NCBI RefSeq assembly: GCF_018446385.1
Contig: NC_056001.1
Coordinates: 7,831,600 to 7,895,599 of the forward strand
Reading direction: 5' to 3'
Length of the DNA stretch: 64,000 bases
Origin: Zingiber officinale
Lineage: Eukaryota > Streptophyta > Magnoliopsida > Zingiberales > Zingiberaceae
The notes beneath the pieces were generated by a model. That model was not told the origin of the DNA and made no database searches. It saw only the letters and a list, made by a program, of their open reading frames with translations. This document shows, piece after piece, positions 33,501 to 45,282 of this stretch (the first letter of the stretch is position 1; every line of letters starts with the position of its first letter). The translations under genes and the position numbers were made by a program.

Positions 33501-33768
33501 CTTGTTCTTACATGGGATTTTGTCTCATTGTGATTTGAATAAGCAGGTAACCAAGAGAGTGGACACAGACGAAAGCACATGGAAGGACTGGAATTGGAGG
33601 TCAGAAGGTGACCTGCTGCTAAATGGTGCTTTTTTCACCCCCTCTGGTGCAGGTGCTTCAGTTAGCTACTCAAGAGCGTCCAGTCTCGGAGCTAGGTCTT
33701 CTTCTCTGGTTGGCACATTGACTTCTAATGCTGGAGTTCTTGCGTGCCAAGAAGGGACCCAATGCTAA
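30540..33768 (+). CDS. Pectate lyase (polysaccharide lyase family 1), 7 exons
   Basis: Secreted enzyme that cleaves de-esterified pectin in the cell wall by Ca2+-dependent beta-elimination. Exons with GT-AG introns: 30540-30667, 30845-30922, 31279-31344, 32147-32789, 33124-33227, 33310-33448, 33547-33768. Together they give 459 residues, normal for the family. The first 30 residues form a signal peptide with a long Leu run. Then come the family N-terminal region with an NP...AV motif, [21 protein letters not shown], the Asp-rich Ca2+ region ([20 protein letters not shown]), WVDHC near residue 270, VMLLGHSD, the catalytic-Arg segment LIQRMPRCRHGY near 340, and a Cys-terminated C-terminus. Exon phases join without a stop, so the gene looks functional. 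It is the first gene right of the TE nest. Substrate, expression and paralogue identity are unknown. Confidence 0.93.
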
Positions 33769-34866
33769 TACAATTCCACGCATCAGTAGGATGGAAATTA
33801 TTCTTCAGTGTCATATTTTGATGGCACTGTTAGCAGTTACATATCCACCCAACCTCCGCCAGCTCTAAAGGATAAGCTCGGCGGAAGCGTTGTGTTGTTC
33901 GACTTCTTACCTATACTATTTTAGCTCCATATGCATAATTTCTACCTGAATAGTATGCTATATGCACAAGTGTGTTCTCCTCCAATATGTGATGAGCCAT
34001 CTATAGGTTTATGTTTCTCTTCAGTTGGAAAAACAAATATACATATATGAAAGTGTAGGTGGCGAGATGGCCATCTGTCTTGATGATTTGGTGAAGAAAA
34101 TGGGGAAACGTTGGTGAACTATTGACCTACCCAAATTTAAAAAACAAATGAAATTGTTGCTAAAAGAAATACAGTAGGGCATACCTCCCTGAAAGGTCTG
34201 GAAGAACAACCGAAATACGTTCATCCCTGATAATCTACAACGTCCTTGCAAACTTTTAACAGGTTAAAATGATGAAACACAACGAGTCTGTAAAATTGCT
34301 GATACCAGTCACCGAAACACTAAATGAAGTAGTTGAAATAGGACATTCTAGGCCACATAACAAAGTGCAAAGTCCTCAACTAACACAAGCTTTATTACGA
34401 AGTTCCCCGACTTGTCTGCTGTTGAACAAGATTTCAAATCTCCATGGATGTCATGTGATGTGAAGCAGCAATAACTACACCGACCGACACCAAACCAGTC
34501 GAACTACTGGCTGCAACAGACGTCACTTTTCATGACCATAATTATAGCATCGTAACAATTATTTCAGAGGAATTGCATATTTCATTCCTAGCAGATAATT
34601 TTCTGATGTAAAATAAAGACATCTTTGCGCTGTTTTCTGAAACATTGTTTGCTTATCTATAGTGACGAACACCAAGAGTTTAACAGTTTGAATAGATTAT
34701 CAGCGTCACTTCCACTGCTACTACCGCGAGTAGATTCTTCATCTTTTGCTGTAAACTTTACACCGTTTTTTCTCTTCTTAAAGCAGTTCTATAACCACTG
34801 ATTAAAGCCATGCGGACATATCCAGAGAGGACGTGTTTTGGTTTTGGAGACGAGGAAGGTGCCCGT
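33769..34866. other. Intergenic between the pectate lyase and DREB2-like genes
   Basis: Holds the probable 3' UTRs of two convergent genes. No polyadenylation site or further gene could be assigned confidently. Confidence 0.6.
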
Positions 34867-35451
34867 TCAAGAACACCAAGACAATTGCATTTCGTCAGAG
34901 TTCATCAATTCCGGCACAGACTCTACCTCCGACCACCCAACGCTGTCGTCGTCGAAGAGCGGAACGAAAGCTTCGAGTCCAAAGTTCCCTGCTTTAGGTA
35001 ACCTCGTCACGTAATCGTCCAAGTCGTCCAACTCCCCGCCGCAGAAATAGCCCGCCGACGATCCAGGGATCCCAGGGAAGCTCGCCACCGACTCGCTGGC
35101 ACTGGCGTCTTCCGTCGAACAGGTGGCGGACAAGCAGGCGCGCTCTAACTTGGGGAGGGGCGGAGACGGAGCGTGGAGGTTGAGGCGGGCGCAGTCGCCG
35201 TAGAGGGTGCGGGCGGCGTTGTCGTAGGTCTGGGCCGCCTCGAGGGCGGAGGGAAAGGTGCCAAGCCAGAGGCGGGCGCCGCGGTTGGGCTCGCGGATCT
35301 CGGCCACCCACTTGCCCCAGGTCCGCTGGCGCACGCCTCGGAAGGGGCAGGTCTGGTTCTCCGGACCGCCCTTCCCCTTCATGCAGCCCTTCCTCGACTG
35401 CCTCAGCAAGCAGCATTTCCTCTGCTTCTTAGGGTTCTCCTCCGACCTCAT
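34867..35451 (-). CDS. DREB2: DREB2-type AP2/ERF transcription factor
   Basis: Intronless, 194 residues from the ATG at 35451. A basic segment (KKQRK, residues 8-12) is a likely nuclear localisation signal. [20 protein letters not shown] introduces the AP2 domain (about residues 37-93) with [24 protein letters not shown] and ARLNL motifs. Val49 and Glu54 are the residues that mark DREB-type DNA binding to DRE/CRT (GCCGAC core) elements. The CxxKGKGGPxN motif next to the domain marks the DREB2 (A-2) group. The C-terminus is acidic ([23 protein letters not shown]), fitting an activation domain. The family acts in drought, heat and salt responses. The coding DNA is very GC-rich, unlike its surroundings. 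Subgroup assignment is by motif only. Confidence 0.92.
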   Translation of the reverse strand: MRSEENPKKQRKCCLLRQSRKGCMKGKGGPENQTCPFRGVRQRTWGKWVAEIREPNRGARLWLGTFPSALEAAQTYDNAARTLYGDCARLNLHAPSPPLPKLERACLSATCSTEDASASESVASFPGIPGSSAGYFCGGELDDLDDYVTRLPKAGNFGLEAFVPLFDDDSVGWSEVESVPELMNSDEMQLSWCS

Positions 35452-37464
35452 ATGGATTGGGATTGGCGAGGGGAAATTAGGATTTTTTGCGTATGGCCAT
35501 CGTGGGGAGGGGAGGGGGAGTTCTTACAAAGGAGCGACCTTTGGGGCCGTGGAGTGGGGGAAGAGGGACAGCTGGGGGAGAGATGACAACTAAGCGGAGG
35601 AGGGGCGGGCACATGGCCGGCGAATATGAGTTGCGGGCGGGGAGGCGACACGAGTCGGCCATGAGCTCCGCCTCGTGGGATTCGGCCGCGGGGTGCCGTA
35701 GAGAACAAATTTGTCAATTTCGAGAGGAGAGAGAGAAAAAAAATAACAACAACACCAACAAAATTTTCGTCAATAATTTTATTTTATATTTTACAAAAGA
35801 TTATTTTTAAGATTCGAATCCGTAATTTATTTTTTTATCGTGTGACGAAATATATATAAATAATTATCTTTATAAATTACAAAAATAAAATTTTATTAAA
35901 AAATTAAAAATTGATTGTTCGCATAAAGCATATATAAAATAGTTAACCTGTGAAAGAAAATCATAAGATACTTATAAAACAGCTAATTAATCTCTTATTT
36001 TATTACTTTATTACAGTAAAGATGCCATATTCTAACCAACTAGACCAGACCATCTGGATATAAAATAGCTACTCTAAAATTTGGATAAGAAAGCATGTCT
36101 TTCCATTACACTTACATCACATACACGTATGCAAATCTTATAAATTCGAATTATTTCATGTACTTCTGACCTCCTTTTGACATTGAAGGAGGCTGAATTA
36201 TTGAGATTTATCCATGGATATCCACGCATCAATTCGGTTGCCTTCAGCTCTTCCTCCTGCTGCAATCGTTCCTGAGACATTACAAGCACACAGTTTGTTT
36301 ATTTTGGTAGAATACATATGAAGACGAACGGATCAGAGCGGCAACATGCCAGTTGAGAAATTGATCCTGCGCCATTTGCCAAAGAAATGTGCAACAGCAT
36401 ACACCAAGTATCATTCATTGATGAAAACTTGAATAAGAAGGTTCATTGTTGTTTGTTTACGAGAGACTTTCAATTGACTACTTAAGGAGTAGCTTGGAGT
36501 CATCACTATAGAGGAAATGCCAAGGACTTTGGCCATGGGAAAAAAAATTATAATAAGAACTGGCATGGATTTCCTAGGCACCTCATAGAACCTCAACAGA
36601 ACTAGCAAGAAATATGTTGTTAGGAGGTTAATGTGTTTGTCATGTCCAACTCAAAATGCTGATGTCATGTCATATGTTCAAAATTGACACTGAGGATTGA
36701 TGAAGAATCTATCAATGGCCAATATAGGTGTTTGAATGGCTGAATCTGTCTAAGATATGCTCCCTTAGAATTTTTTTTTTTTGAAAAAATCAAACTAGAA
36801 AATTGATTTAGGCAGACACTAGGGAAACATGCGACAGTTATTGCTTTACATGGATATGGAAATACTCATCCTCAATGCATCTATAGTTCAAGAAGTCCAA
36901 TGGACTATGATGACCATTGTGCATCCTCAATGACGGGGCTTATCACATTTTACTAGTATCAAGAAGAGTCTATAATCGTTCATCTAAAAAAATAGAAGTC
37001 TATAATCAAGATGGACATTAATGGCCATTGTATAGCCTCAATAGGGTCTTTCTGTGAGGTTTCTCAAGTCATTCAAGGTACTTGTGGGCAAAAAAATCAT
37101 AAGATCCTTCACCCCTTGCACATTGGGGGCAGCATTTATCTAGGCAAAGACATCCGTAAAACAACTATCAAGTTCATTTGGCCAAAGAAAACTAAATTAT
37201 TCTAAAAGTCTCTAGCTTAGAAAACACAATTATATACATCTTGACTTTATTATCTTTGGATTACGAGGTTTAACTTGAGCCAAATTAGGAGGAAAAGTTT
37301 TATTAGTATAACACGATACTCACTTCTCAGATACTGAGAAAGCCATTATAGACCTGATTGAGGTCGATATGAATGCTAATTTAGGTATCAAAATAACAGA
37401 AATTAAATCCCCTACTTGATGGGTGGTTGTACCAATTCAAATCTAACAGAGCTCTGATATTAAT
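35452..37464. other. Region upstream of the DREB2-like gene, no gene recognised
   Basis: 35452-35730 is GC-rich and likely 5' UTR/promoter of the DREB2-like gene. From 35730 on it is AT-rich. 37400-37464 belongs to the leader of the LTR element at 37465. Confidence 0.55.
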
Positions 37465-38782
37465 TGTAGGATTAGTGCGCACGTGAAAGGGGAGGAGTGA
37501 ATCACGTGTCTTTTAAAAAATCAATCTTTTTCTACTTTAAAAACGAATACGCAGTGGAATAACACAACACAAAAACAAAAACATGAAGAAGAACTCGACG
37601 AGTTATTTGGTTCGGAGTCTTCGACGACTCTTACTCCAAGACCCACAATCTCTCCGACTGTATTGACGGACAATCCATCAAAAGAGGAAATCGAATACGA
37701 GATATTGAAGAAAGGGAAGTGTAATAGCTGGCACTCCCTTTTTACAAGTAATAAAAAAAAATATGCAATAATTAGTTTCATTACCAACTCGCAGGAAGAG
37801 GATCCATAAGCGCTTAGGAGTTGGTGTTGATCTGCTGGCAACAGTTGAAAGTCACGGAGCAGCAACACAACAACAGTCGAACGTGTTCATAGCAGCAGAA
37901 AGCTCTTTGCAGTTCGTAGAGAAGATTTATGATGAAGGTTGCCTGAACATGGCTTATATAGACTATTGAAGGTGCCTCCAGCTTCGTCTGAGGCGCCTCC
38001 AGAAGCAACTCTTACCCCCTTATCTTCGGAATCGATAAAACCCGTAACCTAGAGATTTTATCCTTCTGAGGGCGCCTTTAAAATTCTCCAAGGTGCCTCC
38101 AGCGCCAAGTTTCAAGGCGCCTCTATCTGCATGGGAGGCACCTTCACACCCTTCCATGCAGGGATTTCGACTGAAGCATTCGAGGGAGGGAGGTGCCTCG
38201 AGTTACTGTTCACCTGAGGCTTGAGTCACTTTTTACTCCTACAAAATGTATTAGTACAAAAAAAATAAGTTTAACCTGTAAAACGAAGTTAGCATAATAA
38301 TAAAATAGAATATTATTAATTAGATCCTCTCTTTTCAAGACTAGGATCTAGTCAAGGTCTTAGTCTATGTTTCTAAAATAGACCTAACTGGACCTGCGCC
38401 TAAAGTCCCTAATTGGGACTCGTCCTCACTGGATCACTATCATCCAATGACTTACCTTACCACATAGAATCACTTGACTCCCTTTCGACTCATTCAGTCT
38501 TCTCGTCAGTTATCAGATCCGCAGACTCAACTAGATTTTGGTCAGCTGTCAGGTCTCACAGACCTAGCTGAATTTTTCACCATATATCATGTCACTCTTC
38601 GACCTATTTAGACTTTTACACTAGCTATCAAGTCATCCAGACCTAGCTGGATTTCAGCTTGGTGTCAGACCCGACAAGTACTACACACTTAGTAGAAAGG
38701 TTAAATCACACTACACCTAACTTTAATTCATTTGTCATTCATCAAAACTTAGATTTAATCATTGGTGTTAACTTCACCAACA
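37465..38782 (-). repeat. Old copia 5' LTR with primer-binding site remnant
   Basis: On the minus strand it starts TGTTGGTGAAGTTAACACC (38782) and ends CACTAATCCTACA (37465). It is followed by a degenerate primer-binding site, TTAATATCAGAGC (about 37450-37462), and a copia-like leader down to about 37400. It carries eroded GGCGCC palindromes (37968-38205) upstream of TATATAAG (37953-37960, minus) and tandem GGTCTG/CTAGCTG-type repeats (about 38490-38690). Related in layout to LTR-D and Copia-A/E. No internal genes follow, so it is a remnant. Confidence 0.7.
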
Positions 38783-38935
38783 AACACAGACCCCGAACCA
38801 AATAACTAATTGTATCTCTGTGTGTATTATTTTTAATTCTGCTGCTATACTTGAATTTTATCTTAATACGAAAAAGAAACGATTTTTAACGAGCAATATT
38901 CATTACCCCCTAATCGCTATTCCAATCCTTGACTA
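38783..38935 (+). repeat. Inverted fragment of a copia LTR 3' end
   Basis: Reads GAACCAAATAACTAATTGT..., TTCTGCTGCTATACTTGAATT and CGAGCAATATTCATTACCCC. This matches in order the final part of the other copia LTRs here (CCGCTGCGTATTTTA...GAGCGCTATTCACCCCC), but on the plus strand, opposite to its neighbour. Confidence 0.5.
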
Positions 38936-39419
38936 ACTTGTTATGCTTTGTGAAGGGAGAGAATAAAACCAAGTTTTTGCTTTATCCTTGATACTGAGAG
39001 GGAATGTTATCGACCAAATGGCATTTGCTGAAACTCCTTCATAGTTCATATTGCAATATTTAAGAAATACCTCAAGGTGCAAGTATGGGTTCTCTAAAAT
39101 TTCTCTTCCAAATTTGTGACATTGTATTATGAAGATTAATTCTGGGTTTAGTTGGAAGTTGTCTGTTTTAATCTGAGGTTACACAATGAGAGATATGAAT
39201 CTTCCATAAATGGGTGTAAAAGATTCTCCTAAAGGTCTGCTTGACATGTTAGTGCTCATTGTATCTTATGAAAATAGAATTATTATAAAAATTAAAATGT
39301 AGAATTTAAATTGAAAGAAGAAAAAAAACATAAATAAAATTAAACAAGTAATGAAAAATTTGTTAACAAGTCTAGATTAAATCATATGATAATTAACTAA
39401 TGTTAATCTAAACAGTTCC

Positions 39420-40010
39420 CGACAACGATACTAAAATCTTGATGTGTGGTAAATACACAAGTGCATGGAGATGCCGTCAAGTAATAAAATATCAATCCAC
39501 AAGGACTGTTGATTAAGCACTAGTTGATTTTGTACATTGAATTATTTAAACGTTTGAGGTTAGTTTACGAGCACTTGGAAACTAGGAATTGAGTAAAGAG
39601 AGGGAGAAGAGAAGAGAGAGTGTGAGAGAGAGTAGAAAGTAGAGAGAGAAGAGAGAGGGAAAGAGTGTGAGTGTAAGTGAACGATGGGAGAAGGTGATGT
39701 TGGATTTGGGAATGACCTAGGATTTCGATTTCACTATAATGCTAGTTAATGTCCCTATGCATTATTTATTTACCTAACTCTATACTTACATTCTTGTAGG
39801 ACCTCTGCTAAAGTCTGGCACAATCCCGCTAAGATCACTTCAAAAAGTTTACCCAAACTCTAACGCCATTAAGTAAAGAAGTAACTCTAGAAAGTTCGGT
39901 TAAAGGGTTACCTTAGGGCCCCTGATCATATAATCGCTAGAGTTATCTAATGTACAGTGAAAAAATAAAATAATAATAATTCCTAATTATTACATCACAC
40001 ACACAATGCA
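39420..40010 (-). repeat. Possible degenerate gypsy LTR/leader remnant
   Basis: Minus-strand GTATCGTTGTCGGGAACTG near 39410-39430 resembles a degenerate TGGCGCCGTTGTCGGG-type primer-binding site. It lies next to LTR-like sequence (TTACTTGACGGCATCTCC...). A GA-rich microsatellite occupies about 39595-39680. Partial similarity to 41720-41890 was noticed (CTAGAAAGTTCGGTTAAAGG against CTAGAAAGTCCGATTAAAG). Confidence 0.35.
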
Positions 40011-41894
40011 TATACAAGGATACAACATGTTAAACATGATCACATAATTAAAATTTTACGGGAAGTAAATTTACGCTAGGTATACCTTACAGATGACCTG
40101 TAACGAGAAGGGCATCACCTGTAGCGACGTTGTCGAACCTCACCTCTATTCGTATCCACGCTGAGCTTCTCAAGACAACTTTTTGAGTACAAGTCTCTCC
40201 TTCGGAAGTTACTAGCCATGAGTGAAGAAGAGGGATCAAGAGGAAGAAGAAGATAAGCACACAAGGGAGAGTTTTTTTCCCTTATGGTGCTCACGACAAC
40301 AAGAGGGAGCACCCTCTTGTTGGCGGCGGGAGAGGGAGGAGAGGGAGAGGAGGATTGAGTTTTCAAAAGTCAATCAATCAAATAATGAAACTTGTATATA
40401 ATTCTCTTCCAATTACATCTATATATAATCCTCTTTAATGAGTTAGATTAGAAAGTTCCAATCCAACCCATTATCCCTTAACAAAAAATTAGCTCATTGA
40501 CCCCTTAGTTTGGTTCACAACTTAATCAAGTTGGTTCATGACTAATTTATGATTAAACCAAATATGGTTCAACTCTACCATAAAAGATGTAGCCCATCCG
40601 CGCTTCCATCATGATAAATATTTCCATATTGGTCTTATGTATGGTCTAACCAAACATTTATCTCTTGATCTAAGAATCATATTTTTTAACTTGTTTTACG
40701 TCTTTTAGAGACTCGTTAGTGCGTGTGACCCAATAGATTCATGATTGATCTTGGACGTTCATAATTAACTAATTAATTATAGAACGATCATGAGTGACAC
40801 CTAGTAGTATATCATGATCCCCAATTAGTCGAAAAATTATAGTTGATCTTATAACTAACTCTAAACCCTTCAGTAGATACAGTGAGTTGTGTCTTGTTCT
40901 TTTCACTCGTCTTATACCCACTTGGTTTAGGACATGATCTATGTGTTTGTCCCCACTAGATTGACTACGTTACAACTAGCCCAAGTAATACTTCCTAGTT
41001 CTATGGATTCAAATTACTCGTACATGTGTACAAGAGTCTCATACTTTTAACATATGATGTTTTGACCAAAGACTTTGAGTAATAATCCTAATGAGTGGTC
41101 ATAGGGTATACGTCTCCTCGCAAGGAGCAGTGAATCCTCTGTGAGCTATCCAAACATCTTCGGGTATTTCGACTTATACCCAATCATTCCAGGTCTACAC
41201 CTTAATGAGATGCTTGCTTAAAATATCAAAGTATAAGTCTCCATGACCAAGATGACTTGTATACACCAAGTCGAAGGAAACTTGCACTCGAGCTACAGTA
41301 AGAGCTTTACAGACATATCCATACATAGATAAACATATAAAGTCTTACAACGGGTCACTCCAATGAACTAGTTACCATAACTAGCATCCATGTTTAACTC
41401 TCGACATCCCAATGTCTCCAGCCAGCGAGAAAATAGCTGCTTGGCGAACTAAGAAGTATAACCCGTGTTAGTCTTTCAGAATTGATGATGTCCGAATGCA
41501 TCAATTTGACGACTAGGGAAATTACAATATGTTTATAATTAAACATGTAGAGTTAATCACTAATTGTGATCTAATCATAATTTCTCTCATGTTATGAATT
41601 GTATTGTGAACATTCAGTAAATGAGTTTAAGACAAACAAACATATAATATGCATTCAAATAGTGAATCTTTATTTAGTAAAAATTGTAAGACAATTGCCT
41701 TATAACATCTCTCAAAATCTAACAGTGACCTAGAAAGTCCGATTAAAGAACCACCCTTTGTTACTAAGGGCCTCCTTAGTTATACAATCTCTAGATTACG
41801 TAAATCACTTCCTAACATTAATATGGAGAAAACTCACAAACTCCAATTGACTTCCCTTATAGGGAATTGCCCTTCATTTCAAGGGGACGTCATA
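40011..41894. other. Noncoding, probably decayed LTR-retrotransposon sequence
   Basis: No gene recognised. 41600-41724 ends CTCAAAATCTAACA, an LTR-like terminus on the minus strand, but no matching start or target duplication was fixed. A short open frame at 40115-40366 has no recognisable domain. Confidence 0.35.
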
Positions 41895-41899
41895 GAAAG

Positions 41900-42694
41900 T
41901 GATCCTGTCCGAATCGCCGAACCAAGGGACGCTGGGCACGTGGCGCTCTCCTAGTCGATGGCACAGGCCTCCGAAGCTCCGGCGATCCTGCACAGAAGTC
42001 GGGCCGGGAAGGGATTCCCGGCGGCGACCCTCCGACGCTCAAGTCAGGTAAGTAGTGAAAAAAGGAGCTCCCAAGCTTGTAGAATGCGTACCTCCGGCGA
42101 AGTCTACGGTTCTTTATATAGGGCGATGAAAAATCTCCTACACGCCTATCGAGGCGCGTGCGTATCCGCAGCCCATGCCTCGGTGTGTGCCTGTCAGAAA
42201 ACTTACCTGACGCCATACTGCAACAGTCCCATCGCGCCTTCGATGGGATAACAAGACACCCCGTTGTCAGACTAGGAGTATGGCTTAGTCATGTGACTTG
42301 ACGACTATCAGGAGATGTTCCTGTTCTCCTTTACCGCCGGCCGGGACGTACGTCCGGCCAGCTGGATGGAGAACATCGTCCGGACGACCTTCATCCCCTG
42401 CGCCGACCGGACGGCACGCCCTCACATCTCGCATGTCGCTTGTGCGGAGATGCCGGGGAGACTTCCAGGCGAGTGACTTCCTCTCGGCTCTGAGACATTG
42501 TTTCATTGAGCGTCGGAACCCCAACCCGGTCAGGGCGCCTTTTACTACCGAATGTCCATTGGTCGGCCGATCGGCCTTATCCATTTCTTCCAAGTCCGGT
42601 CGGCTCACCCTTCTCCGGAGGGCTACTTGGCCATTTGACCTCCACGTGGCGTTGACCCCTCGTTAGGGGGTCCCAGGCTCTTACCACCGGATCA
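41900..42694 (-). repeat. Gypsy-2 3' LTR (795 bp)
   Basis: TGATCCGGTGGTAAGAG (at 42694) to GGACAGGATCA (at 41900) on the minus strand. TATATAAAG near 42110-42120 (minus) is the LTR TATA candidate. Confidence 0.92.
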
Positions 42695-42708
42695 CTTGCC
42701 TTCCCCTC
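42695..42708 (-). promoter_or_regulatory. Gypsy-2 polypurine tract
   Basis: GAGGGGAAGGCAAG on the minus strand, directly before the 3' LTR. Confidence 0.8.
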
Positions 42709-42929
42709 GAGTCTAGTCGAAGGAGGCGAAGTCCGACTGACTGGACTGCCGAACAACGATAATTGCATTGGGCCGCTCGGCCAGGTCTAATGATGCTCGC
42801 CCGTTCGGCGATATCTGATCCGTGCCTTGTGGTCTCTTGGACTCCATGTCCTATGCTCTCCCCTACTATTCATCATGTGCACTGCGCACGGTAAGGGGAG
42901 CTCATTAAATGCGGCCAATATCCAGCTGA

Positions 42930-43077
42930 CACGTGGCGATCATGCGTTTGTCAGAGTATGGCGGTGGCGTCACTTCCGATGGGACAACCGCCGTTTGAAA
43001 TGGACGGCTGGATGATGACCTCGTTATCGACGACCTGGATCGGACGGTGGATGTTGCTCCCGGGCGGCGATATAAAG
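42930..43077 (+). promoter_or_regulatory. Candidate promoter of the Gypsy-2 antisense gene
   Basis: A G-box CACGTG in ACACGTGGC (42930-42935) and TATAAAG (43071-43077), 262 bp before the ATG at 43333. The 141-bp spacing equals that in Gypsy-1. It is outside the LTR and drives transcription opposite to gag-pol. Confidence 0.58.
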
Positions 43078-45282
43078 CCCGCGACTCCGTTTCCGCCGCC
43101 TTGTTGCTTCATCTTCCTCCGGCGCTCCTCTGCTCGTTTATTTTTCTCCGGCGACCTCGCCCCTCAATTCTTCGGCAACCCCCAGGCCCCCGTCGATCAT
43201 CTTTCTTGCTCGTAAGACCCTCCTTCTCGTTCCCAACGTTTTCTTCTTTCTGTTAATCGTTTCCTTCAGTCGGTTTTCCTTCATTCCTTACTTGAACCTT
43301 CCCTTTTGGTCCCGTATCCTTGTCTGTCGACCATGACTAGCACCTCGCAGCCGACCGGCGGTGCTCCGGGTCTTTGGTATTCGAACATGGAAAGCCGGTT
43401 CGACGAGGAGGACGCCTTGCGCCTCACTCGAGCCTATGACCTGGCGATCGACCACCAAATAGTGTTAGCCACACCGGTCGATCGGCCTCACGATCCGCCG
43501 CCCGGCACTGTTCTTTTCTTCCGAGACCAATTTCTGGCCGGACTGCGTTTTCCACCCCACAAGTTTTTCTTAGAAGTTTGCAATTATTTTCGCAATCCGC
43601 TCGGCCAGGTAGTTCCCAACTCTATTAGGCTGCTGAGCGGAGTGATAGTTTTATTCAAACTGAATGGCATCCCCTTAGAACCAAAAATTTTCCACTACTT
43701 TTTTTATCCCAAGCAAGCCGAGTGGGGCACCTTTGTTTTCCAGTCTAGGATAGGCTTCGTCCTTTTTGATAATATGCCGAGCTCCAACAAACATTGGAAG
43801 GAGCATTTTTTCTATATACGTTTTCCCGAGCGGCCAACTTTTCGCATCAAGTGGCAGACGGCGATGCCATCGTAACCGGAGCTCGGCAAATTTAGAGGTG
43901 ACGCGGCCTACCTTCATGCAGCCTAACGGCTAGTTGGCCAGCACTATCATATTGACAAGCTACTCCTCCCGGGAGTAATGCACATATTCGGCTTGTCCTC
44001 TACCACAGTCAATCTGCCCTGCAGCATGAGTAAGTTTCCTTATCTTCCCGTTTGTTTTGTTCTAACTGATTTATTTTTTGCTCCTGCCGCTGAAGTCATG
44101 TGGTGCGCCAAAGCTACCGAGAAGCTCAAATTGAAGGCCGCTCAGATTGAGGCAGTGACGAACAAGGAGGCCGCCGAACGGGGCCTTGCTCCAACTGATC
44201 CGGCCGGCGAAGAAGGTGAGGGGACACCAACTGTCCCCGAAGCCTCAGACGCCCCTGCCTCTCACGATGAGGCCGCGGGCGACATAGAACCTCCTACCGA
44301 AGCTGAGGTGGAGGGCCGTTCGGCCGATGATGTGCCGCTACGCGCTCGGAAACGCCGACGACCGGAATTCGCATCTGCCTCGACTACACTTGATGAGCCA
44401 CAGCCCGAGCGGGGCGCGGATGCACCGGTGCTGTCCGGGACGATTTCCCTCGAGAGTACTCCGACCCCTCATGGTTCTCAGGGCCGGCTCACGAGTGCCG
44501 TCCGGCCCTTCAAGAACTTTCGCCGTGTCGGTGGCAAGCTTCCTTCTCGTCCACCGGTGGGCGTCCGTAAGGCCGCGCTTCCAGGCGAGCCGGCCAAAAT
44601 TTAATTAAAATCGTTCTGCGCCTTCCTTCGGAGGCGTACATGCTTGATCGGCTGTGGTCCCCGGCGGATTATGACAGGCCCTCGGCCCAAGCTTGGGTGG
44701 ACGCTCGGCGTCGAATAGCCAAGATGACTCCCGGGCAGCCGGCGACAACAATCTACACCGGGGTATGCTCTGTTTCTTTGTTTACGTATTTAAATTATGT
44801 TTTTAACATGTCCACATTTGCTAGCAGAACTGGGTGGAGCAGATCGCCATTAGCGATCGATTGGCCGAACTGGAGGACGAGTTGAAAAAACAAAAAGCTG
44901 CGGGGGGTGCCGGGCCGTCGACGGCCGCTTTGGAGAAGGCCAAAAAACTACTGGATGCCGAACGGAAAAGGGCTTCCGATCTGGCGAGCAAGGTCGTTCG
45001 GCTTGAAACGATGATCAAGCAACGAGATAAGGAGATCAAAACGGCGACCACTCGGAAGCAACAGGCCATCAATGATATGGACCGCATGAAGGTGGAGATC
45101 AGGGGGCTGGAACAACGCATCAAAGTTTTGGACGCCCTGCTAGCCACCGAGAAGGAGAGCCGCTCGGCCGATCTCCAAAGATTTGATGGAGATTTGAAGG
45201 ATCTTCAGGCCGCCAGCGACGCTGCCCACGCCGCGCTCAAAAAATATCAAGAGGGGGAGTCGGCTCGCTCCGAAGAAGGGAG

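Noticed and set aside
34994..35593. Overlapping frames in the DREB2-like region
   Set aside because: GC-rich DNA gives open shadow frames; only the 34867-35451 minus frame has a real domain.
36074..36289. Minus-strand open frame starting after a possible 3' splice site (QERLQQEEELKATELMRGY)
   Set aside because: Could be an exon of an unknown gene, but no neighbouring exon or known family was found.
40115..40366. Possible small secreted protein on the minus strand
   Set aside because: Low-complexity Ser/Pro start, no signal peptide pattern, no similarity recognised, inside decayed LTR-like DNA.
41600..41724. Candidate solo LTR ending CTAACA with flank GTGAC
   Set aside because: A matching left end with the same 5-bp flank was not found by eye, so it was not called as an element.
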